A DNA stretch of 64,000 bases from JAJCYK01 sp965224285. Its GTDB lineage: Bacteria > Bacteroidota > Bacteroidia > Cytophagales > Cyclobacteriaceae. This document shows positions 1 through 9,300 of this stretch, piece by piece. The notes under the pieces were generated by a model. That model had not been told where the DNA came from and did not search any database. It worked only from the letters and a program-made list of their open reading frames with translations. The first letter of the stretch is position 1. Every line of letters starts with the position of its first letter. Location of the stretch: assembly GCA_965224285.1 (NCBI GenBank), contig OZ245043.1:4464001-4528000 (forward strand). The letters are read 5' to 3'. The translations under genes and the position numbers were made by a program.

Positions 1-616
1 TGATCAACTTGAATGGCTCTCCCTTCAGCGTTAGCTCTATGGCATATACGGATAGCTGTACCGTATAACCTTCATCCTGGATCTTAATAAGATCCTGACC
101 GCCTGTTTTCAAGCTCTTGAAACTCTCAACCAGCGGTTCGCTCAAGTGATTAAGACTGGATATATTATTGAGGTGCTTTACCCGAAGCAGCTTTTTGGCG
201 GTGGTATTGATTATTTGAACATCCCCCTGACGGTCAAAGGTAAGCAAGCCAATACCTAAATGTTGTACAATGGTTTTTAAATATTGGCTTTGGGCGTCTT
301 TTTCGTGCTTTAAATCATGAAATTTCTTCTGCAGCTGAGCGTGCTGTTCTGACAGGTCCTGATCAGTCGGAGCATTATTCGGATCAGCGTGAGCATCATT
401 GTCGCCCCGGTTTTTATGGAGAAATTCTTCAATATTGCCTTGATTGACCTCCAGGAAGCGCAACAGGCTAACTGTTTGAAACACCAATAAGGCAGCCATT
501 AACAGTGTCGATAACTGTAGGAAGCTCTCGTTTATAAACTCCGCTAATAAGAAGGCACTGAAAGTAATAGCGGCTATTCTGAGCAGTATATTTATTTTAA
601 ATTGGTTATAGCCCAT
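1..616 (-). CDS. PAS-type sensor histidine kinase, N-terminal part (cut by window edge)
   Basis: An open reading frame runs from the ATG at 616 leftward off the window, about 205 codons without a stop. The N-terminus has two hydrophobic segments (about residues 9-29 and 38-54), so it is probably membrane-anchored. A charged linker and coiled coil follow (about 65-115), then a PAS-like domain beginning near residue 118 (HLGIGLLTFDRQGDVQIIN). This matches the NtrY-like kinases of Bacteroidota; the HisKA and ATPase domains would lie outside the window. The ATG overlaps the end of the sigma-54 response regulator gene by 11 bp, so the two are translationally coupled and form one two-component system. 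The kinase identity is inferred from domain order and neighbour, because the catalytic part is not visible. Confidence 0.8.
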   Translation of the reverse strand, partial: MGYNQFKINILLRIAAITFSAFLLAEFINESFLQLSTLLMAALLVFQTVSLLRFLEVNQGNIEEFLHKNRGDNDAHADPNNAPTDQDLSEQHAQLQKKFHDLKHEKDAQSQYLKTIVQHLGIGLLTFDRQGDVQIINTTAKKLLRVKHLNNISSLNHLSEPLVESFKSLKTGGQDLIKIQDEGYTVQLSVYAIELTLKGEPFKLI

Positions 617-1988
617 GTTTTTCAAGCCTCCTGTAGAGGCTGGCTCTGGTAAGCCCTAGTTCTTTTGCTGCCTTTGAAATATTTCCTGAATTCTTCTTTA
701 TTGCTTTACTGATTAGTCCCTTTTCTACCTCTTCCAAATTGAAAGTTTCAGTAGCGGGTCCCTGTTGATTGTCTTGTGAATCCAGAAAAAAGAAATCCTC
801 CGGCGACAACACATTGGATTCACTCATTATAATTGCCCGTTCAATGCCATGCTGAAGCTCTCGAACATTACCCGGCCAAGGATAATCCTGCAACCTTTTT
901 AGCACGTTGGAACTAATCTTAGTTTTAGGCTTGCGATATTTGTTGCAGTACAGACGAACAAAATGATTAGCCAAAAGAGGGATATCCTCTGTCCGTTCAC
1001 GCAAAGCCGGTAAGTATATTTCCACGGTATTAATACGGTACAACAAATCCTGGCGGAAACTGTTGTCTTGGACCATATCATAAAGTGGCATATTGGTAGC
1101 ACAGATCAGTCTTATATCTACTGTTAGATTTTGATTGGATCCAATTCTGGTGATCTTCCGGTTTTGTATGGCCGTCAATAGCTTGGATTGTAATGGATGA
1201 CTTAAGTTGCCGATTTCATCGAGGAATAAAGTACCGGTATTGGCCAGTTCAAATCTTCCTACCCGATCCTCACGGGCGTCGGTAAAGGCACCCTTCTTAT
1301 GTCCGAATAGTTCACTTTCAAATAAGGATTCGGTTATAGCTCCCATATCGACTCCGATAAACACGTTTTCTTGTCTGTTCGAGCGCCTGTGAATTGCCCG
1401 GGCTACTAATTCTTTACCGGTACCGTTCTCCCCTAATATCAATACATTGGCATCGGTTTGCGCTACTTTGTCAATAATGGAAAAAACGTTACGCATGGCG
1501 GCACTCTCTCCGATCATTTCTTTGAACGGCTGGTTCAAATCCTCAACCAACTGCTTTTTTTCCTGCTTCAGTTTATGCACTTCCTTATAGGAATTTTTAA
1601 GTTTTAAAGCGGCCGATATAGTGCCGATCAGCTTCTCATTTTGCCAGGGCTTTAGAACAAAGTCTGTAGCCCCTTGCTTAAGGGCTTTTACCGCCATTTC
1701 TACATCGCCAAAAGCAGTGATCAATATCACCACGGCACTGGGATCTTTTTCCAGGATTTGATTAAGCCAATAAAACCCTTCTTTACCGCTGGTTATGTCC
1801 TTGCTGAAATTCATGTCCAGAAGGATAACATCGTAACTATCATTATTGAGAAGAAAGGGTATCTTTTTGGGATTTTTTTCTATCAATACTTCATGAGCAT
1901 GTCTCTTAAGCAGTAGTTTGGCTGCCAACAACACGTCTTCATCATCATCGATGATTAAAATTTTGCCCAGTTCTTTTTCCACGATCAC
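606..1988 (-). CDS. NtrC-family sigma-54-dependent response regulator
   Basis: 460 aa. A REC domain (about 8-125) has acidic pocket D14-D16 and phospho-acceptor D58 (VILLDMNF). The AAA+ sigma-54 activation domain (about 155-385) shows Walker A GENGTGKE and the sigma-54 contact loop GAFTDA. A Fis-type helix-turn-helix closes the protein (about 418-460, NISKAAKELGLTRASLYRR). All three parts are complete, so it should be an active enhancer-binding protein. The start is GTG at 1988; no in-frame ATG lies upstream, and a second GTG two codons on is an alternative. It is the first gene of an operon with the PAS kinase. A sigma-54-like promoter and a palindromic operator lie upstream, suggesting autoregulation; the same operator occurs before tolC at 29991. 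Confidence 0.93.
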   Translation of the reverse strand: MIVEKELGKILIIDDDEDVLLAAKLLLKRHAHEVLIEKNPKKIPFLLNNDSYDVILLDMNFSKDITSGKEGFYWLNQILEKDPSAVVILITAFGDVEMAVKALKQGATDFVLKPWQNEKLIGTISAALKLKNSYKEVHKLKQEKKQLVEDLNQPFKEMIGESAAMRNVFSIIDKVAQTDANVLILGENGTGKELVARAIHRRSNRQENVFIGVDMGAITESLFESELFGHKKGAFTDAREDRVGRFELANTGTLFLDEIGNLSHPLQSKLLTAIQNRKITRIGSNQNLTVDIRLICATNMPLYDMVQDNSFRQDLLYRINTVEIYLPALRERTEDIPLLANHFVRLYCNKYRKPKTKISSNVLKRLQDYPWPGNVRELQHGIERAIIMSESNVLSPEDFFFLDSQDNQQGPATETFNLEEVEKGLISKAIKKNSGNISKAAKELGLTRASLYRRLEKHGL

Positions 1989-2017
1989 TTTTTTAAATGT
2001 TTCATTTGTTTGGTGTA

Positions 2018-2034
2018 TGCCTAATTCTATGCCA
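2018..2034 (-). promoter_or_regulatory. Putative sigma-54 (-24/-12) promoter of the NtrC-type operon
   Basis: On the minus strand the element reads TGGCAT-AGAAT-TAGGC. The -24 GG (2033-2032) is intact, and a G sits at the right distance for the -12 element (2021), but the usual GC is GG. Predicted transcription start is near 2009, giving a leader of about 20 nt before the GTG at 1988. Support comes mainly from geometry: the operator half-sites lie 78-93 bp upstream, nearly the same as at tolC. Confidence 0.45.
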
Positions 2035-2109
2035 AATTTTACAAAACCCCATTAGGAGCGCCTTTGACATGATTGCTGATCATGTACGATCGCTTGACAA
2101 ATTAAAAAA

Positions 2110-2148
2110 ATGTCCGTAATCGAACAAATTTGTTTCAATTTCGGACAT
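2110..2148. promoter_or_regulatory. 39-bp near-palindrome, candidate operator/UAS of the NtrC-type regulator
   Basis: The outer arms ATGTCCG (2110-2116) and CGGACAT (2142-2148) are exact inverted copies around an inner palindrome (2122-2136). Within it lies TGTCCG-TAAT-CGAACA (2111-2126), a full TGTYCG-N4-CGRACA dyad, and a degenerate second copy (2131-2147). It sits about 100-140 bp upstream of the predicted transcription start, where enhancer-binding proteins normally bind. The tolC upstream region carries TGTTCG-AAAT-CGGACA. The binding protein is inferred. Confidence 0.6.
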
Positions 2149-2170
2149 ACGAGGAAAAGAAATTCCACAC

Positions 2171-2227
2171 AAAAAAGGCTTTCCCAGTAGAAAGAGGATT
2201 CTAGAATCTCACTACTTGGGAAAGCCT
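2171..2227 (-). terminator. Long hairpin with minus-strand T-tract; terminator or end of a small RNA
   Basis: The outer arms 2176-2190 and 2212-2227 pair over 15 bp with one bulge. An inner palindrome (GATTCTAGAATC) extends the stem. On the minus strand the right arm is followed by six T residues (2176-2171), the layout of a rho-independent terminator. No gene on the minus strand ends here, so the transcript it would terminate is unknown. A -7-like TACATTTG lies just upstream on that strand (2256-2249), which would give an RNA of about 70 nt. Confidence 0.5.
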
Positions 2228-2280
2228 AAAACAATCAAAAGCTTAATCCAAATGTATCTAAAGGATTCAATCTTCGCTAT

Positions 2281-2295
2281 CCCCTGAATTTGGGG
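2281..2295. promoter_or_regulatory. CCCC-N7-GGGG palindrome upstream of the propeller sensor kinase
   Basis: CCCC-TGAATTT-GGGG, the most symmetrical member of a family of C-run/G-run palindromes found before the accessory transcription units (6288, 14463, 14498, 19204, 24799). It ends 49 bp upstream of the -7 element at 2345, which would suit an activator site. The proposed binding protein is the LuxR-type regulator at 5428; this is inference. Confidence 0.5.
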
Positions 2296-2344
2296 ATTTT
2301 CGACAATACCCCGACCAGATCAGCTCAAATTATAGTGAATTTCT

Positions 2345-2352
2345 TAATTTTG
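2345..2352 (+). promoter_or_regulatory. Bacteroidota -7 element of the sensor-kinase operon
   Basis: TAATTTTG matches the TAnnTTTG -7 consensus exactly. No TTTG is found at the -33 position (2322-2325 reads AGCT), which fits a promoter that depends on an activator. Transcription would start around 2358, about 25 nt before the TTG start codon. Confidence 0.5.
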
Positions 2353-2384
2353 ATTCCCCAATATTAAAACTTGGCCTATTTGCT

Positions 2385-5384
2385 TTGATCAGGATACTCT
2401 TTATACTAGTTAGTATTACCTGTTTCACTCAGGGATTATCCGCCCAAAGTCGTGGGTTTAAATCCTATTCCGTGGCTGATGGATTGGCCCAATCCAATGT
2501 AATTGATATTACTGAGGATAAGTTTGGCAACCTGTGGTTGGCTACTTTCGGAGGGCTGAGCAGGTTTGACGGTCAAAATTTTGAGAATTTTCAAAAGCAG
2601 CATGGCCTGGCAAGTAACCGCCTATTTTGCCTAAGTATAGACTCCAGGGGTTATATATGGATGGGAACCGATAAGGGAGTAACCAAATACGATGGCAGGG
2701 TTTTCCAAAATATACCTTTGCCAGATCATCAATCAGGTCAATATGTGAATCAAATCCACGCGGATAAAAATGACGTGATCTGGATCGGAACCACCAGCGG
2801 GCACACCTATCAATGGCTGGATCAGGAGCTTAGGGAGATCACTATTGACGAGGAACAAAAAATCGGAGTATTGAGTGGAATCGCTGAAGATCACCGGGGT
2901 TTATGGATCACTACTTTCGATGGAAACTTAATAAGGTTTGTTCTGGATTCAATACCTGAGAAGATTCCAATTACCACATTACCGGAGAATCATGAAATAA
3001 GCTCCATCTTTATTGATAAAAAATCCAATATCTGGTTAGGCACCACCGATGGTTTATTCAGGTCTCGGGGGTTGGATTTTGAGGAGGTTCATCTATTCGA
3101 CAATGGATCCCCTGATTTTGCCATATACTCCATAAATCAATCTGAAGATGGCAGCATTTGGCTGGGAACTACTCATGGTGCGTATAAATATACAGAAAGA
3201 GGGTGCTACTCCATAAAGGCTACCGAAGGCTTGACAGATAACATAGTTTATAAAATTCATAAGGACAGGGAGGGTACGCTGTGGTTCGGTACTTTTGGCG
3301 GCGGGATTTTCAAGTCACTGGGTGAGCTGTTTACTTATCTGGGTAAAGACAATGGTATGCCTTTTGATTATATATCCTACATTGAAAAAAGCTCTAACGG
3401 CTATTGGTTCGGTTCCTACGGAGGCGGAGTATACCACTATCAACCAGCTGAGGCAGGATCGAATTATTCAATAGTAAATCTCTCCAGTAAAGAGGGCCTT
3501 TGTAATGACTTCGTTTTTGCCCTAACAGAAGATGCCAACGGTCATTTGTGGATAGCAACTGTTTGGGGATTGAGTGAATTTTATCAAAACAGATTCAGAA
3601 GCTACTATCAGCAGGATGGCTTGCCTAGCAATCGGGTGTATGACCTGGAACTAGCTGAGGATGGGAATATATATGCTGGTACCTCCAAGGGGCTTACAAT
3701 TATATATCCCGGCCAAGACCCGGAATTTGAAACTTATGTATATCCAGGGGCCGAAGAGCATAATCGCATCCGGTCGATATTACAGATGCCATCTGGTGAA
3801 GTACTGCTGGGTACTCAAGGGGGACTCAAAATTTTTGACGGGAAGGTGATTACAGATTATTTCCAGGTCGATAGTTTATCCACCAAAGGGGTCTCTAGCC
3901 TATTAATGTCTAAAAATGGTGGTCTTTGGTGTAGTTTAATGGATGAGGGTATATTATACATTGATACTGAATCGGATAGTATCCGGCATTATTCTGAAGC
4001 ATGCGGGCTTTCCTCCAATATTGTTTACAGCATTGCACTGGATGCACAGGGGGCGCTATGGGCAGGTACTCCAAAAGGTTTGGATAAAGTTACTTTTGAC
4101 CGGCATGGAAAAATTCAAACCGTACGGAATTTTGGGGCAGATGAAGGTTTCTTCGGTATAGAGACCAATACTAACGCTTTACTGATGGACGATGATGGTT
4201 CATTGTGGTTTGGCACCGTAGCCGGCGCTTATCGATGCTGGCCGGAAAAGGATCTGCTCAATACTTTCGAACCACTGACCTACCTGACGGATATTCAGCT
4301 TTTCTCACAAGAAGTTGATTGGTCGCAGCAATCTGATTCCTTATCGCGATGGTTTAACTTGCCACCAAACCTCAATCTTGCTCACAATCAAAATCATGTC
4401 ACCTTTCAGTTTTTGGGTAATAGCTTGAAAAACCCCGATAAAGTTAGATATCAGTATATCCTGGAGAATTTTGACCGGGATTGGCAGCCTGTAACCGGTC
4501 GCCGAGAGGCCGTGTACACCAACATCCCTCCAGGCCACTATACTTTCAAAGTCAAAGCTTCAAATAATGATGGAGTATGGAATAATGAACCCACCTCATA
4601 TTCTTTGGTTATAACCCCGCCCTTCTGGAAAAGTTGGTGGTTCTTTACCATGGTATTAATCATCCTGGTGGTATCCGGCCGTGTGTATTACAATTATCGG
4701 ATTCAGAAAAAGCTGCAATCACTACTTGAGGTAGAAAAGATTAAATATGATGAGACTGTTAAAGTCCGTAAAAGAGTGGCGGAAGATTTTCACGATCAGG
4801 TGGGTAACCAATTGGCCAGTATCACCGTGTTGGTGCAACTGATAGAATCCAAACTGGATACCAGCAATAGGGAGATACAAGGACTACTGCATAAGCTTGG
4901 ACAATTTACTAAGACCCTGTTTACCGGTACCCGTGATTTTATCTGGTCAATCGACCCCAAAAGCGATAAAGTTGATGAAATGTTGATTTATATTCGGGAT
5001 TTTGGAGAGGAGCTTTTTGAATATTCGGATATCAATTTTCACGTCGATACTGATGATAATTTAAACACTAAATTGACCTTGCCCGTAGGTTGGAGTCGTC
5101 ATGTGGTATACATTGTAAAAGAGGCTATGACCAATTCCCTGAAGCATGCCCATTGCAAGAATGTTTACCTGAAGTTCAACGTTGTAGATCATAATTTCGT
5201 ATTTGAGTTAAAGGATGATGGCAGAGGCCTCAATGGATATACAGAGTCTGAAACCTTGGGGATGGGATTGAGAAATATGAAGGAAAGAGCTAAAAAAATC
5301 AGTGGAAACGTAATAGTATCTTCCGACAATGGGCATGGGACTACAGTTATACTCCAAGGTAAAATACCCCAAAATGCGGGATAA
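2385..5384 (+). CDS. Two-component sensor kinase with periplasmic Reg_prop propeller, Y_Y_Y and HisKA_3-type kinase
   Basis: 999 aa. A signal peptide (about 1-20, ending LSAQ) is followed by many two-component propeller repeats of the type IWLGTxxGL/LWFGTxGG (about 25-620), which should form two seven-bladed propellers. A Y_Y_Y domain (about 675-745), one membrane span (about 753-772) and a cytoplasmic kinase follow. The kinase shows FHDQVGNQL with His803 as likely phospho-acceptor, N-box Asn917 and the G-box DDGRG. This resembles the hybrid two-component sensors that read glycan fragments in Bacteroidota, but it lacks the fused REC and AraC parts. The start is TTG; no in-frame ATG is available near the signal peptide. 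The LuxR regulator 43 bp downstream is the evident partner. Ligand unknown. Confidence 0.92.
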   Translation: MIRILFILVSITCFTQGLSAQSRGFKSYSVADGLAQSNVIDITEDKFGNLWLATFGGLSRFDGQNFENFQKQHGLASNRLFCLSIDSRGYIWMGTDKGVTKYDGRVFQNIPLPDHQSGQYVNQIHADKNDVIWIGTTSGHTYQWLDQELREITIDEEQKIGVLSGIAEDHRGLWITTFDGNLIRFVLDSIPEKIPITTLPENHEISSIFIDKKSNIWLGTTDGLFRSRGLDFEEVHLFDNGSPDFAIYSINQSEDGSIWLGTTHGAYKYTERGCYSIKATEGLTDNIVYKIHKDREGTLWFGTFGGGIFKSLGELFTYLGKDNGMPFDYISYIEKSSNGYWFGSYGGGVYHYQPAEAGSNYSIVNLSSKEGLCNDFVFALTEDANGHLWIATVWGLSEFYQNRFRSYYQQDGLPSNRVYDLELAEDGNIYAGTSKGLTIIYPGQDPEFETYVYPGAEEHNRIRSILQMPSGEVLLGTQGGLKIFDGKVITDYFQVDSLSTKGVSSLLMSKNGGLWCSLMDEGILYIDTESDSIRHYSEACGLSSNIVYSIALDAQGALWAGTPKGLDKVTFDRHGKIQTVRNFGADEGFFGIETNTNALLMDDDGSLWFGTVAGAYRCWPEKDLLNTFEPLTYLTDIQLFSQEVDWSQQSDSLSRWFNLPPNLNLAHNQNHVTFQFLGNSLKNPDKVRYQYILENFDRDWQPVTGRREAVYTNIPPGHYTFKVKASNNDGVWNNEPTSYSLVITPPFWKSWWFFTMVLIILVVSGRVYYNYRIQKKLQSLLEVEKIKYDETVKVRKRVAEDFHDQVGNQLASITVLVQLIESKLDTSNREIQGLLHKLGQFTKTLFTGTRDFIWSIDPKSDKVDEMLIYIRDFGEELFEYSDINFHVDTDDNLNTKLTLPVGWSRHVVYIVKEAMTNSLKHAHCKNVYLKFNVVDHNFVFELKDDGRGLNGYTESETLGMGLRNMKERAKKISGNVIVSSDNGHGTTVILQGKIPQNAG
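5367..5380. promoter_or_regulatory. CCCC-N7-GGG element at the 3' end of the kinase gene
   Basis: CCCC-AAAATGC-GGG overlaps the last codons of the sensor kinase and lies 47 bp upstream of the regulator gene. It matches the spacing of the palindrome family, but it is within coding sequence and may be fortuitous. Confidence 0.25.
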
Positions 5385-5394
5385 CAAAATAGCA

Positions 5395-5408
5395 GGTAAT
5401 TAATTACC
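5395..5408. promoter_or_regulatory. Perfect 14-bp palindrome between kinase and regulator genes
   Basis: GGTAATTAATTACC lies in the 43-bp gap between the kinase stop and the regulator ATG. It could be an operator for independent expression of the regulator or a small RNA hairpin. Nothing in the sequence decides between these. Confidence 0.35.
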
Positions 5409-5427
5409 CTTATCAAACGGATAGTTT

Positions 5428-6060
5428 ATGAATGAAGATCTAATGAACAGAATCAGTATTATCGAGGACAACGATGTGGTACGTGAGGGATTTGCCCTGC
5501 TGATCGACAGTGTTAACGAGTTCGACGTGGTGGGAACCTATGCTACCTGCGAAGAAGCAATTAAGCGCCTGAAAGAAGACCGGCCGGACATCGTCTTAAT
5601 GGACATCGAATTACCCGGTATTAATGGGATAGAGGGAACATCTAGGATCAAGAAATTGCTTCCGGATGTTAATATTATAGTCATCACTGTACATGAAAAC
5701 TCAGAATTGGTTTTTGAAGCATTGTGCGCAGGCGCCTGTGGGTACATAACCAAAAATACCGAATACTCAAGGCTGATCGATTCCATTAAAGAGGCCATGA
5801 ACGGTGGGGCTCCTATGAGCAGCAATATTGCCAGAATGGTAGTAGAATCCTTTCAAAAGAACCAGAATACTCCATTGACTGGCCGTGAAACCCAAGTGCT
5901 TGAGCTCTTGGCCAAAGGTAAAAGTTACACCGTAATTGCGGACGAACTTTTCATTCATAAGGAAACCGTAAAATCTCATATAAAGAACATTTACTTTAAA
6001 CTGCAAGTGCATAGTAAAGCAGAGGCCATCGAAAAAGCCCTTAAAAATAAATTCATATAA
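5428..6060 (+). CDS. NarL/LuxR-family response regulator
   Basis: 210 aa. An N-terminal REC domain (about 8-122) has acidic residues E13/D14 and phospho-acceptor D59 (VLMDIELPG). It is followed by a LuxR/NarL helix-turn-helix (about 146-207) with the family pattern LTGRETQVLELLAKGKSYTVIADEL and VKSHIKNIYFKL. It starts 43 bp after the propeller sensor kinase, whose HisKA_3-type transmitter is the class that pairs with NarL/LuxR regulators, so the two form a split version of a hybrid two-component system. An internal ATG (M6) is an alternative start. By position it is the best candidate to control the three SusC/D units downstream and to bind the C-run/G-run palindromes; this role is inferred. 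Confidence 0.93.
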   Translation: MNEDLMNRISIIEDNDVVREGFALLIDSVNEFDVVGTYATCEEAIKRLKEDRPDIVLMDIELPGINGIEGTSRIKKLLPDVNIIVITVHENSELVFEALCAGACGYITKNTEYSRLIDSIKEAMNGGAPMSSNIARMVVESFQKNQNTPLTGRETQVLELLAKGKSYTVIADELFIHKETVKSHIKNIYFKLQVHSKAEAIEKALKNKFI

Positions 6061-6144
6061 AGTACTGCCGAAAACTTGTCAAGTCTCTCTTTGTAGGGTA
6101 TAGGTTAGAGCCCCTCTAATGACTTACATCCTCCTATAATAATA

Positions 6145-6301
6145 GGGATAATAATCCCAATTATTTACCAAAAGCTGTTAGCTAAGTCCAATCTTATCAG
6201 CCGTCTAGATCCATAAAATACCACTTTACAGGGGATATTATTAAATCCCTTTATAGACGATCTTGGCTTTCTAAAGTATTGGGGAACCCCCAATCTAAGG
6301 G
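6145..6301. promoter_or_regulatory. C-run/G-run palindromes upstream of the first SusC operon
   Basis: The 280-bp gap before the first susC-like gene contains GGGAT-AATA-ATCCC (6145-6158), a looser GGGG...CCC pair (6231-6249), and at 6278-6301 the compound element ATTGGGG-AA-CCCCCAAT followed by AATCTAA-GGG-type spacing (CCCC 6288-6291, N7, GGG 6299-6301). No clear -7 consensus is visible between this and the ATG at 6341. Confidence 0.45.
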
Positions 6302-6340
6302 AAGGATTACACTATTCTTTAATGTTTAATTACTACTTAT

Positions 6341-9300
6341 ATGAGTCTAAAACTACTAACCATTTCTTTTATGGTTTACTGTTTGGCGGTGGTGCAAGTG
6401 TTTGCCCAAGGTCGAACTGTAGACGGTCGTGTAACCTCCGCCGATGACGGCGAAGGATTACCTGGTGTTAATGTCATTATTAAAGGGACTACTACCGGGT
6501 CTGTAACTGATATCGAGGGCAATTATAAAGTGAATGTCACCGGTTCTGATGCTATTTTGGTTTTCTCATTTGTGGGTCTGGAAAGCCAGGAGGTAGCAGT
6601 AGGTGACCGAAGCACTATTGACGTTGCCTTGCGTTCAGATGTTTCTCAATTGGATGAAATTGTAGTAACCGGAACTGCGGCAGGGCAGTCCTCAAAAACG
6701 GTTAGTTTTGCGGTCGGGAAAATTGATCAAAAACTAATCACTGAGGTTCCCCCCGCTAATCTGGGATCAGGGTTACAAGGTAAGGTATCGGGTCTGAGAG
6801 TGGTGACGGGAGGAGGTCAACCCGGTAGTGGAGTGGCCTTTCAGTTAAGGGCCGCAAATTCATTGACTGCCGGCCAAAATCCTCTGATCATCGTTGATGG
6901 TGCATTCCTGAACGGATCAAATCTTTCAGACATCAATCCGGAAGATATCGAACGTGTTGAGGTCCTTAAGGGTTCAGCCGCGGCTTCGCTGTATGGTTCC
7001 CAGGCCGCAAATGGAGTTATACAGATATTTACTAAACGCGGGCGCAATCTCTCTGAGGGTGAAACCAGGGTGATCTACCGAGGTGAATTCGGAGTTTCCG
7101 ACCTGGCCAATGATAAATTTCCTACGGCCAATACTCACCACTTCAAATTGAATCCCGATGGTACATTCCTGATACAAGGCAGTAGCTTTGTAGTGGACGA
7201 TGATGGGCTGCAGGACAATCCCTATCCAAACTTTCAGGATTATCAGGAGCAGACATTCCGCAATGGTAATTTCTTTACCAATTACCTGGCTGTACAGGGT
7301 AGAAGCGCTACTACCAATTTCATGGTCTCCGCCCAACGACTGGATAACCAGGGGGTTTTCAACTTTGTTGATGGGTACGAACGAAATTCCTTCAGGTTGA
7401 ATGTGGACCATCAGATCTCCCAAAAATTCAACGTTGAAGTAAGTAGTATGTACTCAACCTCCAAATCGAGTGAATTGCCGGCCAACGGAACTAACGCCTT
7501 GATCAACAACATTCTCTTTATTCTGCCCATCTATGATTTGAGTACTCCAAATGAAGAAGATGGTTCACTTTACGATTGGGATATAGACAGTACTTCCGCT
7601 GGAATTAGGAATCCCTTTTACACGGTAGCCAATAGGGATATCACCGTAAATCGCACCCGGTTGATTGGAAATATAAAAGCCAATTATGATATCAACGATT
7701 GGCTTTCATTTAACGGCTCAGTAGCACTTGATCGCTCTACCAATAACTTTGAAGAGTTTTTTGTAAAAGGATTCCTTTCTGATGACCAAGGCCAAAGAGC
7801 AGGTGTGCAAAAAAGCGCTACTAATCCGGGAGGAGGAATTGAAAGAAGCTTTCGCATCAATAATTCCCTGATCACAAGGTTGAATGCAGTGGTACAAAAG
7901 CGATTTGGTGATTTTAATACCGCATTCCGTGCCGGTTTCCTTTATGAAGACCTGGATGCCGAATTTAATAGTGCCAGAGGTGATGGGTTGGCCGTTACCG
8001 GTATTCGCTCACTGGACAACGTAACACTTAATTTGAGATTACAGTCTGAATCTCAGGAAATCGTAGCCAACAGCTTTTTTGGAATAGCGGATATCAACTA
8101 CCAGGAAAAGTATTTGTTCAGTGCTCTGTTCCGACATGAGGGATCCTCATTGTTCGGGCCAGACGAACGTTGGGCTAGCTATTATCGGTTAAGCGGTGGG
8201 TATCGTCTCACCCAGGATGTTGATTTACCTGGTATCCAGGAATTGAAGCTTAGAGCCTCTGTGGGTACTGCCGGAATAAGGCCGACATTCGAACAAAGGT
8301 TTGAAACCTTTACTTTGCGCAGCGGGTCCGCCAGCCCGGGGACTTTGGGCAATAATTTCTTGACACCGGCTTCATCCCGTGAGATAGAATTAGGGACCAA
8401 CATTAGTTTTCTTGATCGATTCGATTTTGAATTCAACTATATCGACACCAGAACCGAAGATCAGATTCTAAGGGTGCCGCAGTCTGCGGCTGCCGGGTTT
8501 ACTGCCCAGTGGCGAAACGCCGGGACGATAGACGCTACTACTTATGAGGCATCGCTAAATACCCGTATTGTTGAAAGTGGCAACATCAGATGGAATCTAT
8601 TGATTAATTTCGATCGTACCAGGCAAACCATTGATGAGCTGAATGTCCCGGCCTATAACACTGGCCCTGGAAATCAACAATCAAGAATATTCAGAATTGA
8701 GGAAGGTGGGTCTTTCGGTGCTATGCATGGTCAGGTTTTTGCTACCAGCTTGAGCCAACTTGAAGGTCAGGAAGGAGTGAATCCCTCCGAATATACTATC
8801 AACGCCGCCGGCTATGTGGTGAGGCAGGATCACATCGGTACTGTAGATGAGTCTCCCTATAAAATTGTTAATCCAGACGGGACTCCTTTGGTGGCTCAAA
8901 TCGGTGATATCAACGCTGATTTCAGAATGGGCTTTGCCAATACATTTAGTTGGAAAAACGTATCACTTTATGCTTTATTCGATTGGAAGAAGGGTGGCGA
9001 CATCTATAATCAAACCAGGCAGTGGCTACATCGGGACAACCGACACCAGGAAGGGGCGGATTTTCCCATAGCTATTGGGTTTTGGAACCAGTTGTATAAT
9101 GTCAATATCGGAAACAGCGCTTTTGTAGAGGACGGCAGTTTCTTCATGTTGCGTGAACTATCCGTTGGATATCAGTTCAACAGGGAACAGCTTAGTGGTA
9201 TTTTTGGAGGTTTGCTACAGGGAATTCGTATCGGTTTTGTGGGTAGAAACCTATTCACTATTACGGATTACTCAGGATTCCATCCTGACATCACCGCCGT

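Larger units (their letters stand above)
1989..2384. other. Divergent intergenic region (396 bp)
   Basis: This gene-free stretch separates the minus-strand sigma-54 regulator operon from the plus-strand propeller kinase. It holds, left to right: the putative -24/-12 promoter (2018-2034), the 39-bp operator palindrome (2110-2148), a long hairpin with a minus-strand T-tract (2171-2227), a CCCC-N7-GGGG palindrome (2281-2295) and a -7 promoter element for the kinase (2345-2352). No additional protein-coding ORF is convincing. Confidence 0.7.
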
